Positions 15,045-22,906 of a DNA stretch of 33,307 nucleotides are shown here, one piece after another. The notes under the pieces were generated by a model, which did no database searches, was not told the DNA's origin, and saw nothing but the letters and a program-made list of their open reading frames with translations. The stretch covers positions 1 to 33,307 of the forward strand of contig CAVCMG010000034.1 of assembly GCA_963603285.1 (NCBI GenBank). Direction: 5' to 3'. Origin of the DNA: UBA11957 sp963603285. GTDB lineage: Bacteria > Bacillota > Clostridia > Lachnospirales > Lachnospiraceae. Positions within the stretch are counted from its first letter, which is position 1. Each line of letters opens with the position of its first letter. The position numbers were made by a program, and so were the translations under genes.

Positions 15045-15767
15045 CTATCCTAACGGCTGCTTTGACGGCATACCGGCCTTTCTCGGATATTTTGCTGCTA
15101 TTTTGGCTTTTTTACGGAATACAACCAAAGTTCTCTCCATATCCGTATCCGCCAGCCGGAATTTCTTCTCCGTTTCTATCTCCGTCTGCAAAAGATGCAG
15201 CGTTTTTCTGGCTCCCTCGATTTCTTCCTTGAATTTACCGGATTTATACGCTACAAAGCATCCTCCCGTCTGTAAAAACGGGATACAATATTCCAGCAAA
15301 GTACTTGTATTTGCCACAGCTCTCGAAGTACATACCGTAAACTGCTCTCTGTACGCTTTATTTCTGGCCATTTCTTCTGCCCGGCCATGTACCGCAGTAA
15401 TTCTGTCCAGTCTCAGCTGCCCGATCACTTCATTTAAAAAGTTGATCCGCTTCTGTAACGAGTCCATCAGTACAAAAGTCGTCTCCGGATACAGAATCTT
15501 TAACGGGATTCCCGGAAAACCGGCGCCCGTTCCCAGATCCAGCACCGTATCCTCAGCACTAAAGCTGTATACCTGACCGCCATACGCACTGTCCAGAAAA
15601 TGCTTGACCACCACATCTTCAAACTCCGTGATCGCCGTCAGATTCATCTTTTCGTTCCATTCGACCAGAAGCTCATAGTAGCGATAAAATTGCTCCGCCT
15701 GCTTGTCCGAAATCGTTATACCAATGCCGGAAAAAGCCTCTTTAATATGAGATTTTTTCTCATTCAT
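15045..15767 (-). CDS. rsmG: 16S rRNA (guanine527-N7)-methyltransferase RsmG
   Basis: The 240-residue enzyme methylates G527 (E. coli numbering) in the 530 loop of 16S rRNA using S-adenosylmethionine. The Rossmann fold shows the SAM site L-D-L-G-T-G-A-G-F-P-G at about 77-87, preceded by the family's W-N-E-K-M-N-L-T-A-I near 37-46 and followed by A-V-H-G-R-A-E-E. Loss of this enzyme is known to give low-level streptomycin resistance. Its ATG (15767, AGGAG upstream) overlaps the last codons of mnmG by eight bases, indicating translational coupling. Confidence 0.96.
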   Translation of the reverse strand: MNEKKSHIKEAFSGIGITISDKQAEQFYRYYELLVEWNEKMNLTAITEFEDVVVKHFLDSAYGGQVYSFSAEDTVLDLGTGAGFPGIPLKILYPETTFVLMDSLQKRINFLNEVIGQLRLDRITAVHGRAEEMARNKAYREQFTVCTSRAVANTSTLLEYCIPFLQTGGCFVAYKSGKFKEEIEGARKTLHLLQTEIETEKKFRLADTDMERTLVVFRKKAKIAAKYPRKAGMPSKQPLG

Positions 15768-17649
15768 TATGTTTTCTCCTCATCTGTTCCAGATAGACAT
15801 GCAATACGGAAATATCTGCCGGGGAAACACCCGCAATACGGGACGCCTGTCCGATATTCGAAGGCTGGAAAGCTTTCAGCTTCTGCACAGCCTCGATCCG
15901 CAGACTCTTTACGTCATCGTAATCGATATCCTCCGGTATCTTTCTTGCCTCTGTCTTTTTAAACTGCTCCACCTGCTTGAGCTGACGACGGATATATCCT
16001 TCATATTTCAGCTCGATATTCACCTGCTCTGTCACTTCCACTGGAAGCTCTGGTCTTTCCAGATCAATCGGAGCCACCATGTCATAATTCAGCTCCGGCC
16101 TGCGGATCAGCTCATCAAGCATCATACCACTGGCCAGCGACGTCGATCCCAGCTGCTCCATCAGTTCCTGTACTTCATGGGAGGCTCCCACATGTACATT
16201 TTTAACACGAGATATTTCCTCGTCAATCATTTTTTCTTTCTGACGAAGTTTTTCCATGCGTTCCTCTGAGATCAGCCCGACACGGCATCCCTTTTCTGTC
16301 AGACGGCGGTCTGCATTATCCTGACGCAGCAATAGCCGGTACTCCGCACGGCTCGTCATCATACGATACGGCTCGTGATTTTCTTTCGTAACCAGATCAT
16401 CGATCAGCACACCGATATAGGACTCTGAACGATCCAGTACCAGCATCTCTTTTCCGAGAATTTTCATCGCGGCATTGATACCTGCCACCAGTCCCTGGGA
16501 TGCTGCTTCCTCATATCCCGAACTGCCGTTAAACTGCCCGCCGGAGAACAGACCCTTGATCTTTTTAAATTCCAGTGTATTGTTCAGCTGGATCGGATTG
16601 ATGCAGTCGTACTCGATAGCGTAAGCGTTGCGCACGATCTTTGCATGCTCCAGTCCCGGTACGGTATGATACATTTCCTCCTGTACATCCTCCGGCAGAG
16701 AGCTTGACATACCGCCAACATACATCTCGTTCGTATACAGACCTTCCGGCTCGATAAATACCTGATGTCTTTCCTTATCGGCAAACTTGACCACCTTATC
16801 CTCGATGGACGGACAGTACCTCGGTCCCGTGCCCTCGATCATACCGGAATATAATGGGGATCTGTCGAGATTTTTTCGTATGATATCGTGTGTTTTCTGA
16901 TTAGTGTATGTCAGCCAGCAGGAAACCTGTTCTATCTGCACGCTCTCCGGATCTGTCGTAAAGGAGAACGGTACGACCCTCTCATCACCAAACTGTTCTT
17001 CCATCTTTGAAAAATCGATCGTCCGTTTATCCATACGCGCCGGTGTTCCCGTCTTATACCGGAACATTTCGATACCATTCTTCTTCAGGGAATCCGTCAG
17101 ATAGTTGGCCGCCTGCAGTCCGTTCGGTCCGGTATAGTTGCTGACGTCACCGTAGATACATCTGGCTTTCAGATACGTTCCCGTACATAAAACAACCGCC
17201 TTACTGTGATACGTTGCTCCCGAATACGTCTTTACACCCTTTACCTGTCCTTCCTCTACGATCAGTTCGGTAACCTCCGCCTGTTTGATTGTCAGATGGT
17301 CCGTATTTTCCAGCGTCCGTCGCATACTGCGGCTGTACTCACTCTTATCGGCCTGCGCCCGCAGCGAATGTACCGCCGGGCCTTTGGAACGGTTGAGCAT
17401 CTTCGACTGGATAAAGGTCTTGTCAATATTTTTTCCCATCTCACCGCCCAGCGCATCAATCTCCCGGACCAGATGGCCCTTGGAGCTGCCGCCGATATTC
17501 GGATTACAGGGCATCAGAGCGATACTTTCCACGCTTACCGTAAAAATAATCGTCTCCAGTCCCAGTCTGGCACAGGCCAGCGCGGCTTCACAGCCGGCAT
17601 GACCGGCACCTACTATTACTACATCATACTCTTGTACCAAGTTATTCAT
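15760..17649 (-). CDS. mnmG: tRNA uridine-5-carboxymethylaminomethyl modification enzyme MnmG (GidA)
   Basis: The 629-residue flavoprotein works with MnmE to add the (carboxymethyl)aminomethyl group to wobble U34 of certain tRNAs. The FAD-binding G-A-G-H-A-G is at 14-19. The family signatures G-G-S-S-K-G-H-L-V-R-E and S-K-G-P-A-V-H-S-L-R-A-Q follow, and near residue 370 G-Q-F-N-G-S-S-G-Y-E-E-A-A-S-Q-G. The helical C-terminal domain ends A-G-V-S-P-A-D-I-S. Length is standard. I chose ATG 17649 with GGAG upstream; an extension to 17673 lacks a ribosome binding site. It lies 30 bases after mnmE. Confidence 0.97.
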   Translation of the reverse strand: MNNLVQEYDVVIVGAGHAGCEAALACARLGLETIIFTVSVESIALMPCNPNIGGSSKGHLVREIDALGGEMGKNIDKTFIQSKMLNRSKGPAVHSLRAQADKSEYSRSMRRTLENTDHLTIKQAEVTELIVEEGQVKGVKTYSGATYHSKAVVLCTGTYLKARCIYGDVSNYTGPNGLQAANYLTDSLKKNGIEMFRYKTGTPARMDKRTIDFSKMEEQFGDERVVPFSFTTDPESVQIEQVSCWLTYTNQKTHDIIRKNLDRSPLYSGMIEGTGPRYCPSIEDKVVKFADKERHQVFIEPEGLYTNEMYVGGMSSSLPEDVQEEMYHTVPGLEHAKIVRNAYAIEYDCINPIQLNNTLEFKKIKGLFSGGQFNGSSGYEEAASQGLVAGINAAMKILGKEMLVLDRSESYIGVLIDDLVTKENHEPYRMMTSRAEYRLLLRQDNADRRLTEKGCRVGLISEERMEKLRQKEKMIDEEISRVKNVHVGASHEVQELMEQLGSTSLASGMMLDELIRRPELNYDMVAPIDLERPELPVEVTEQVNIELKYEGYIRRQLKQVEQFKKTEARKIPEDIDYDDVKSLRIEAVQKLKAFQPSNIGQASRIAGVSPADISVLHVYLEQMRRKHNE

Positions 17650-17679
17650 CTTTTTTCTCCAAAATGGTGACACACCACT

Positions 17680-19053
17680 TTATTTTCCTGTACAGAATTT
17701 TGAAAAGATCTCATTGACCAGATCTTCTCCCACCGATTCACCGATAATATTGCCCAGATGCTCGTACACATTCATCAGATCAATAGAATAAAAATCCTCC
17801 GGCATCTGATCCGCAATACTCTGAAATACCAGCTGCAGACTTTGCAGCGTTTCTTCCAGCTCCGCCTTATGACGGCTGTTGGTAATCGTCACGTTTTCAT
17901 CAAAGCTGAACATACCGGAAAAGAACATCTCCTCCAGCAGTTTTTCCAGCTCTTCCAGACCCTTTTCCTCAGCCGCCGAAAATAAAAGCACCGGATGATC
18001 TGTCTTTTTCTCCAGCTCCTCTTTCGTCATCTTTTCCTCAAGGTCTGTCTTGTTTAACAATACCACATACTTCTTATCCCGTATACTGTAAAGTATATCC
18101 TCATCCTCCGGCCCAAAAGGTGTTGACGCATCCACAACAAACAGCACCAGATCAGCCTGTGCCGCATATTCCCGTGCCCTGTCCACACCGATCTTCTCGA
18201 CGATATCCTCCGTATCTCGGATACCCGCCGTATCCGCCAGACGAAGCGCCACCTTTCCCAGCATAATTTGTTCCTCAAGTACATCCCTCGTCGTTCCCGC
18301 AATATCGGTAACGATGGCTCTGTCCTCTCCCATCATCAGATTCAGGATCGAAGACTTGCCCGCATTTGGTTTGCCCAGGATCACCGTACGGATACCGTCC
18401 TTCATCAGACGTCCGTTACCGTACGAACGGATCAGACGGCGCACCTCCTTCTCGACCGGACGCAGGGCCTTCTCCAGCTCTTCTCCATATCCGTCTATAC
18501 TGATATGCTCCGGATCATCCAGCGCCGATTCGATATACGCGATATGATACAGAATCGTCTCCCGCATACCGGTGATCTTGTCATGCAGCGATCCTTTCAG
18601 CTGCTGCAGGGAATTTTTCAGCGCATACTGGCTGTCCGAGCCGATCACATCCATAACCGCCTCCGCCTGCGACAGATCCATCTTGCCGTTTAAAAATGCT
18701 TTTTTGGTAAATTCCCCCGGCTCTGCAGGTCTTGCTCCCGCCTTCAAAACCGCTTCCAGCACCTTCTGCACCGCCAGCACGCCGCCATGACAGTTGATCT
18801 CTGCGGTATCCTCTCCCGTATACGTCCGTGGAGCCTGCATCCACATCACTAGCACCTCGTCGATACATTCCTCGCCATCATAAATAAAACCGTAATGGAT
18901 CGTATGTGTCGCGGCCTTTCGTATATCCTTTTTTCCTGTTTTCGAACGGTATACCCGATGCAGAACCTCCATGGCCTCCGGACCAGTGATCCTGACGATC
19001 CCTATACCGGATGGATTTAATGCTGTTGATATTGCCGCTATCGTCTGCTTCAT
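17680..19053 (-). CDS. mnmE: tRNA modification GTPase MnmE (TrmE)
   Basis: The 457-residue GTPase is the partner of MnmG in wobble-uridine modification. The N-terminal tetrahydrofolate-binding domain begins M-K-Q-T-I-A-A-I-S-T and contains H-G-G-V-L-A-V-Q-K-V. The central G domain has G1 G-K-P-N-A-G-K-S-S near 225-233, D-I-A-G-T-T-R-D as switch I, D-T-A-G-I-R as G3 and N-K-T-D as G4. The protein ends with the conserved F-C-T-G-K, whose Cys is essential in homologues. ATG 19053 has GGAG seven bases upstream; a longer frame to 19128 lacks one. It heads the mnmE-mnmG-rsmG-GNAT unit, separated from khpB by a strong terminator. Confidence 0.97.
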   Translation of the reverse strand: MKQTIAAISTALNPSGIGIVRITGPEAMEVLHRVYRSKTGKKDIRKAATHTIHYGFIYDGEECIDEVLVMWMQAPRTYTGEDTAEINCHGGVLAVQKVLEAVLKAGARPAEPGEFTKKAFLNGKMDLSQAEAVMDVIGSDSQYALKNSLQQLKGSLHDKITGMRETILYHIAYIESALDDPEHISIDGYGEELEKALRPVEKEVRRLIRSYGNGRLMKDGIRTVILGKPNAGKSSILNLMMGEDRAIVTDIAGTTRDVLEEQIMLGKVALRLADTAGIRDTEDIVEKIGVDRAREYAAQADLVLFVVDASTPFGPEDEDILYSIRDKKYVVLLNKTDLEEKMTKEELEKKTDHPVLLFSAAEEKGLEELEKLLEEMFFSGMFSFDENVTITNSRHKAELEETLQSLQLVFQSIADQMPEDFYSIDLMNVYEHLGNIIGESVGEDLVNEIFSKFCTGK

Positions 19054-19185
19054 CTTACTCTCCTGTCCTCTTTTCCTTTCGTCATCCACCCTGCCTTTTG
19101 CTTCTCGAAAAAACTGTCCGTCTGTCACCGTGTACAGCGCTTACACCACCGGCCACACTGACACCTTTTTCCAGAAGTAAATTCA

Positions 19186-19248
19186 AGGAAAAAGCTCCTG
19201 CTCTTTACGGCCCCCGGGACATCCCGTGCCAGTAAAAGCAGGAGCTTT
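19186..19248 (-). terminator. Terminator after khpB
   Basis: AAAGCTCCTGCT (19191-19202) and its perfect 12-base complement (19237-19248) enclose an inner GC-rich hairpin (GGGAC/GTCCC type). A T-rich tail follows on the minus strand. The stem begins 16 bases past the khpB stop codon and closes the rpmH-rnpA-yidD-yidC-khpB unit. The rest of 19054-19263 should contain the mnmE promoter, which I cannot place. Confidence 0.85.
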
Positions 19249-19263
19249 ACTTAGATCGCTATA

Positions 19264-20223
19264 TTACTGTTCTTCTCTCTGGTAATATGCATTTTTCTTT
19301 AAGGTAACAACCACATGTCTGTACGGCTCGTTGCCTTCGCTGTAGGTTTCTACAAACTTATTGCTCTGCAGAGCAGAATGGATGATTCTTCTCTCATACG
19401 GGTTCATCGGCTCCAAAGATACCGGCTTTCTTGTTTTCTTTACCTTGAAAGCGATATTCTTTGCCAGATTTTCCAGCGTATCTTTTCTTCTGCTTCTGTA
19501 ATTTTCCGTATCGAGCTTTACGCGAATGTAAGCATTCTGATTCTTATTGACAACAAGGCTTGTCAGATACTGCAGCGAATCCAGTGTCTGTCCTCTCTTA
19601 CCGATCAGGATACCCATATCTTCACCGGCAAAATCGATTTCCAGATTACCGTTTTCTTTATTGTACTCGATGGTAAGCTCTACGCCCAGCTCCATGGCAG
19701 CGAATACTTCCTTCAGGAAATCCTCCGCTGTCTTTTTGATGGCTGCGATCTCCTCATCGGAATGCTCTACAACGACCGGTTCCGGCTTCGGCTCACGCTT
19801 TGGCTGCTCTCTTCTCGGCTCGCGTCTGAAGTCCTTCTTCTCCTCGAAGCCGCCCTTACCGGGCTTTTTATCGAAGCTTTTTTTCTTGCCGTTTTTGTTT
19901 CTCGGCTCCCGCTTCATCTCCGGCTTAACCGTCTCTTCTTTTTTCTCCTGTACCGGAGCGCTTTCTTTCTTTTCTTCCTTTACCTCCGGCTTTGCGGCCT
20001 TTGTAAAGTTTTCTTTCTTCGGCTGCTTCTCCTCTTTTACGATCTCCACAGTCTCTTTCTTTCTTGCACGGATTCTTGCCGGCTTTTTACCAAATCCCAA
20101 AAATCCAGCAGATTCTCTGTTGATGACCTCATATTCAAGCTCATCACTGGGAACCTGAAGTCTGGTGCAGGCTTCGTTAATGGCAAGATCTACGTTATCA
20201 CCTGTGAATTCCTGAAATTCCAT
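19264..20223 (-). CDS. khpB: RNA-binding protein KhpB (Jag/EloR)
   Basis: The 319-residue product has the Jag N-terminal domain (about 1-55; G-F-L-G-F-G-K-K-P-A-R-I). A long highly charged linker rich in Lys, Glu, Pro and Arg spans about 55-155. A KH domain with G-I-L-I-G-K-R-G-Q-T-L-D-S-L-Q and a C-terminal R3H domain with N-P-Y-E-R-R-I-I-H follow. In streptococci KhpB pairs with KhpA and influences cell elongation and division through RNA binding. Its place right after yidC is conserved across Firmicutes. The linker is longer and more repetitive than in Bacillus. The start ATG 20223 has AAGGAG upstream. Confidence 0.95.
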   Translation of the reverse strand: MEFQEFTGDNVDLAINEACTRLQVPSDELEYEVINRESAGFLGFGKKPARIRARKKETVEIVKEEKQPKKENFTKAAKPEVKEEKKESAPVQEKKEETVKPEMKREPRNKNGKKKSFDKKPGKGGFEEKKDFRREPRREQPKREPKPEPVVVEHSDEEIAAIKKTAEDFLKEVFAAMELGVELTIEYNKENGNLEIDFAGEDMGILIGKRGQTLDSLQYLTSLVVNKNQNAYIRVKLDTENYRSRRKDTLENLAKNIAFKVKKTRKPVSLEPMNPYERRIIHSALQSNKFVETYSEGNEPYRHVVVTLKKNAYYQREEQ

Positions 20224-20279
20224 ATGATTCTCCTTAAACCCTTACGGGATCTTTCCTACACTATAATTTATACCTACGG

Positions 20280-21536
20280 TTATTTTTTCTTCTTTTCATC
20301 CAGTCGGCTGACCATATTGGCCTTGGATGCGATGCTTCCCTCTTTATAATTCTTCGAAGCTCTCTCCACAGCGGCCTCATCCGAGCTCTTCACATTCTTT
20401 GCAACAGAAGAAATGGATCTGGTATTTCTGTGAACATTGGCAGATACCTGGCTGGCAGAAGTTTCTTTCTTCTTTTCCTGCTTCTTGGCAGCGATCTCTT
20501 TGTTCTTGCGGATCATCTCATCCATATCCATATTGGCCAGATGACGGTTGATAAAGATCTGCTCGAGCGTACGGATCACAGCACCGGCGATCCAGTAGAT
20601 ACCGATACCTACCGGCAGCGTCAGACAGAAGAATGCACTCATCAGCGGCATCATGATGTTCATGCTCTTCATGGTAGCTGCTGTAGAGTCATTACCCATA
20701 TCCGGCTGCGGCATCAGCTTGTAATTGAACAGCTGTGTAGCATAAGCCAGTATCGGGATCAGCACTGCAGCAATCAGAAGCAGCCAGGAACCGGACTTAA
20801 AGGAAGATGTGATCAGCGACATCGGCGTATCGGAGATATTCATACCCAGGAAGGTATTTACATGGGCGATCGCATCGGATGTACTCTGGATCAGGCTGTC
20901 CATACCCTTGAAGGCATCGACATTTTTGAGGCTTTCCCACTGGGAAGGACTCAGCTTATACAGAAAATCAACTACAGAATCGCTGGTCATGGCACCTGCC
21001 TGATCGTAGGTCATCTGCAGTGTACTGATCTTGTTTGCACTTACAAATTCTTTGATGACATCGGTATAACCACTGATCGATGTGATCTGTGTAGTCAGAC
21101 CTTCAAAAATTTCCTTGATGGAACCGATATAGCCCGGGATCTTGTAGATAACCTGATACAGGGCGAACAGAATCGGCATCTGAATCAGCAGCTGCGCGCA
21201 ACTGCCGGTCGGAGACACACCATATTTTGCATAGATAGCCTGTGTCTCTGCATTCATTTTTTCCATGGAAGCCTGATCATTTTTACCTTTGTACTTATCA
21301 CGTACTTTGTTTAATTCAGGCGCCATTACACTGTTCATCTTACTAAACTTCTGCTGTTTGATCTGCAACGGAAGCATCAGAATATACATGATCAGTGTGA
21401 ACAGGATGATCGCAAGACCAATATTTGGAATATGCAGTACATCCAGTACCTTGTAGATACCATCCATCAGGTAACCCAGGATCAGGGCAACATACTTGAT
21501 GATCGGCATCGAAGATTTAGTTAACAGAATATTCAA
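20280..21536 (-). CDS. yidC: Membrane protein insertase YidC/Oxa1
   Basis: The 418-residue membrane protein inserts and folds inner-membrane proteins alone or with SecYEG. Hydrophobic segments are near 12-30, 37-57, 115-135, 250-272 and 295-325. The cytoplasmic hairpin after the first core segment contains L-P-L-Q-I-K-Q-Q-K-F-S-K-M and the conserved Y-G-V-S-P-T-G-S-C. The tail is basic (K-K-Q-E-K-K-K-E), as in ribosome-contacting YidC2 forms. It has no lipobox. Residue 51 is Tyr where Bacillus SpoIIIJ and many others have the groove Arg. The stretch of about 100 residues between segments 3 and 4 is longer than in SpoIIIJ. Confidence 0.95.
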   Translation of the reverse strand: MNILLTKSSMPIIKYVALILGYLMDGIYKVLDVLHIPNIGLAIILFTLIMYILMLPLQIKQQKFSKMNSVMAPELNKVRDKYKGKNDQASMEKMNAETQAIYAKYGVSPTGSCAQLLIQMPILFALYQVIYKIPGYIGSIKEIFEGLTTQITSISGYTDVIKEFVSANKISTLQMTYDQAGAMTSDSVVDFLYKLSPSQWESLKNVDAFKGMDSLIQSTSDAIAHVNTFLGMNISDTPMSLITSSFKSGSWLLLIAAVLIPILAYATQLFNYKLMPQPDMGNDSTAATMKSMNIMMPLMSAFFCLTLPVGIGIYWIAGAVIRTLEQIFINRHLANMDMDEMIRKNKEIAAKKQEKKKETSASQVSANVHRNTRSISSVAKNVKSSDEAAVERASKNYKEGSIASKANMVSRLDEKKKK

Positions 21537-21607
21537 TTTATTTCCTCCATTCTGTGCACGGTAAAAAGCACATGGGACTGCCCGGCCTTTTTTCCAGACA
21601 TCCTTTC

Positions 21608-21817
21608 TTACGGAACCGGATCATACCCTCCCTTTGACAGAGGATTACAGCGCATAATCCGCCATACGGCGAGCGCACCTCCCTTTACTGCCCCATACTT
21701 TTCGATTGCTTCCAGTCCATACCGGGAGCATGTGGGGTAATACGGACATTTTGTATGCTTTAATGGAGACAGATACTTCTGGTATACACGGATACCTCTA
21801 ATCATTACTCTTTTCAT
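21608..21817 (-). CDS. yidD: Membrane protein insertion efficiency factor YidD
   Basis: The 69-residue protein carries the YidD signature: Y-Q-K-Y-L-S-P, C-P-Y-Y-P-T-C-S-R-Y-G with two conserved Cys, and R-C-N-P-L-S-K-G-G-Y-D-P-V near the end. It is thought to sit at the membrane and help insertion by YidC, encoded 71 bases downstream. ATG 21817 overlaps the end of rnpA by 20 bases. An ATG at 21805 is an alternative start. The ribosome binding site is weak, consistent with coupled translation from rnpA. Confidence 0.92.
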   Translation of the reverse strand: MKRVMIRGIRVYQKYLSPLKHTKCPYYPTCSRYGLEAIEKYGAVKGGALAVWRIMRCNPLSKGGYDPVP

Positions 21818-22160
21818 TATTATCCGATTCAATGATGTGATGCAGCTTTGCCAGATGGTGCACGGCGCTGTCGATCTTGTCGTACGTACAGTCCTTTGCA
21901 CTGACTCTTGCAATGATCACTACATCCAGTCCTCTATGAAATCTCTCTTCCTGTAAACGGTAGGACTCCTTAATCAGCCGTTTCACTCTGTGACGGACGA
22001 CGCTGTTGCCGACCTTTTTGCTGACCGATATACCCACTCTGTTGATCTCCAGCCCGTTGTCCTTTACATACATAACCAGATACCTGTTGGCAAGGGATGT
22101 TCCTCTTCTGTAGACCTGCTGGAATTCGCTGTTTTTTTTTAAACTTTCCGTAAACTTCAT
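21798..22160 (-). CDS. rnpA: Ribonuclease P protein component
   Basis: The 120-residue basic protein is the protein subunit of RNase P, which with rnpB RNA matures tRNA 5' ends. It has the typical opening L-K-K-N-S-E-F-Q-Q-V-Y-R-R-G and the conserved R-V-G-I-S-V-S-K-K-V-G-N-S-V-V-R-H-R-V-K-R-L-I segment, whose R-x-x-x-K-R-L motif contacts the RNA. The gene follows rpmH after a 69-base spacer that contains a terminator-like hairpin, and it overlaps yidD. The RNA partner rnpB is not in the window. Confidence 0.96.
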   Translation of the reverse strand: MKFTESLKKNSEFQQVYRRGTSLANRYLVMYVKDNGLEINRVGISVSKKVGNSVVRHRVKRLIKESYRLQEERFHRGLDVVIIARVSAKDCTYDKIDSAVHHLAKLHHIIESDNNEKSND

Positions 22161-22191
22161 AGAGCTTTCCTAACTTACTTTTCTGTAAATA

Positions 22192-22223
22192 GAAGAAAAG
22201 ACCACATTCGATCATGCGGTCTT
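22192..22223 (-). terminator. Attenuator-like hairpin between rpmH and rnpA
   Basis: On the minus strand AAGACCGCAT (22214-22223) pairs with ATGTGGTCTT (22198-22207) with a single G-U pair, followed by TTCTT. Placed after rpmH, it probably trims read-through so that L34 is made in excess over RNase P protein. Confidence 0.65.
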
Positions 22224-22229
22224 AAATTC

Positions 22230-22364
22230 TTATGCAGATAATTTCTTTCTTCCTTTTAATCTTCTTGCAGCTAAAACTTTACGTCCACCTGCTGTACTCA
22301 TTCTTGCACGGAAACCATGAACTTTCGCTCTGGATCTCTTCTTCGGCTGAAAAGTCATCTTCAT
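22230..22364 (-). CDS. rpmH: Large ribosomal subunit protein bL34
   Basis: This 44-residue, very basic protein is bL34 of the 50S subunit. It reads M-K-M-T-F-Q-P-K-K-R-S-R, then the invariant H-G-F-R-A-R-M and G-R-K-V-L-A-A-R-R-L-K-G-R-K-K-L-S-A. ATG 22364 is preceded by GGAGG at a rather long spacing; the ATG two codons later is possible but would lose conserved residues. It is the first gene of the minus-strand unit leaving the origin and has a strong promoter. Confidence 0.97.
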   Translation of the reverse strand: MKMTFQPKKRSRAKVHGFRARMSTAGGRKVLAARRLKGRKKLSA

Positions 22365-22436
22365 AACCCCAGACACCTCCTTATTTAAAATTCTCTTATT
22401 AACTCATTTATGCATGCTGAAAAACATCCTCATAAG

Positions 22437-22465
22437 ATTATATAGAAAAAGAAATGCTCCGTCAA
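22437..22465 (-). promoter_or_regulatory. rpmH: Strong promoter of rpmH
   Basis: On the minus strand TTGACG (22460-22465) and a perfect TATAAT (22437-22442) are 17 bases apart, giving a leader of about 65 bases before rpmH. Confidence 0.8.
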
Positions 22466-22595
22466 GCATAATTTGCGCTGTTTTTGCGGATTTTTCAGGA
22501 TTTTTTCTCTTTCTTCTGCCTTTCCCGGTGCCGGGATACGGGCTTTTTGATTTCTGTGGACGCCATTCATTTTGCTGTTGGTTCTGTGTATAGAC

Positions 22596-22760
22596 TTATC
22601 CACTGTTTTCCACAGAAAGTGGATAACTTGTGGATAACTTTTCAATTCCATTTGTTATTTTTTGTCGAAATGTCCGCTTTCCGTATGGCTTTTGACCACT
22701 TTTCCACCGCTGTTGAAAGATGGTCTTTTTTCTGTTGGTAACTTTGGCAGGTTATCCACA
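22596..22760. other. oriC: Upstream DnaA-box cluster of oriC
   Basis: Boxes on the plus strand are TTATCCACT (22596-22604), TTTTCCACA (22606-22614) and the perfect TTATCCACA (22752-22760). On the minus strand are TTATCCACT (22618-22626) and the perfect TTATCCACA (22629-22637). They lie in the 542-base rpmH-dnaA spacer, where DnaA probably also controls its own gene. A TATAAT at 22836-22841 is the best dnaA -10 but has no clear -35. Confidence 0.85.
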
Positions 22761-22906
22761 ATAAATGTGCTCTTTTCCCTATTTTTTCCGTGATTCCCAT
22801 TGCGAAACCCATGTTTTTATTATAAACTGTATAAGTATAATAGTAAAAAGGAAAGTTTGCCTTTTCGAGGATTTTGTCAAATACTCTCTCAGGCAGGAGA
22901 AAACAT

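Noticed and set aside
19315..20349. 344-codon frame antisense to khpB
   Set aside because: It arises from the Lys/Glu-rich linker read backwards, giving a Leu/Phe-rich product with no start signals.
20430..21314. 294-codon frame antisense to yidC
   Set aside because: No ribosome binding site and no protein-like motifs; the opposite strand encodes a clear YidC.
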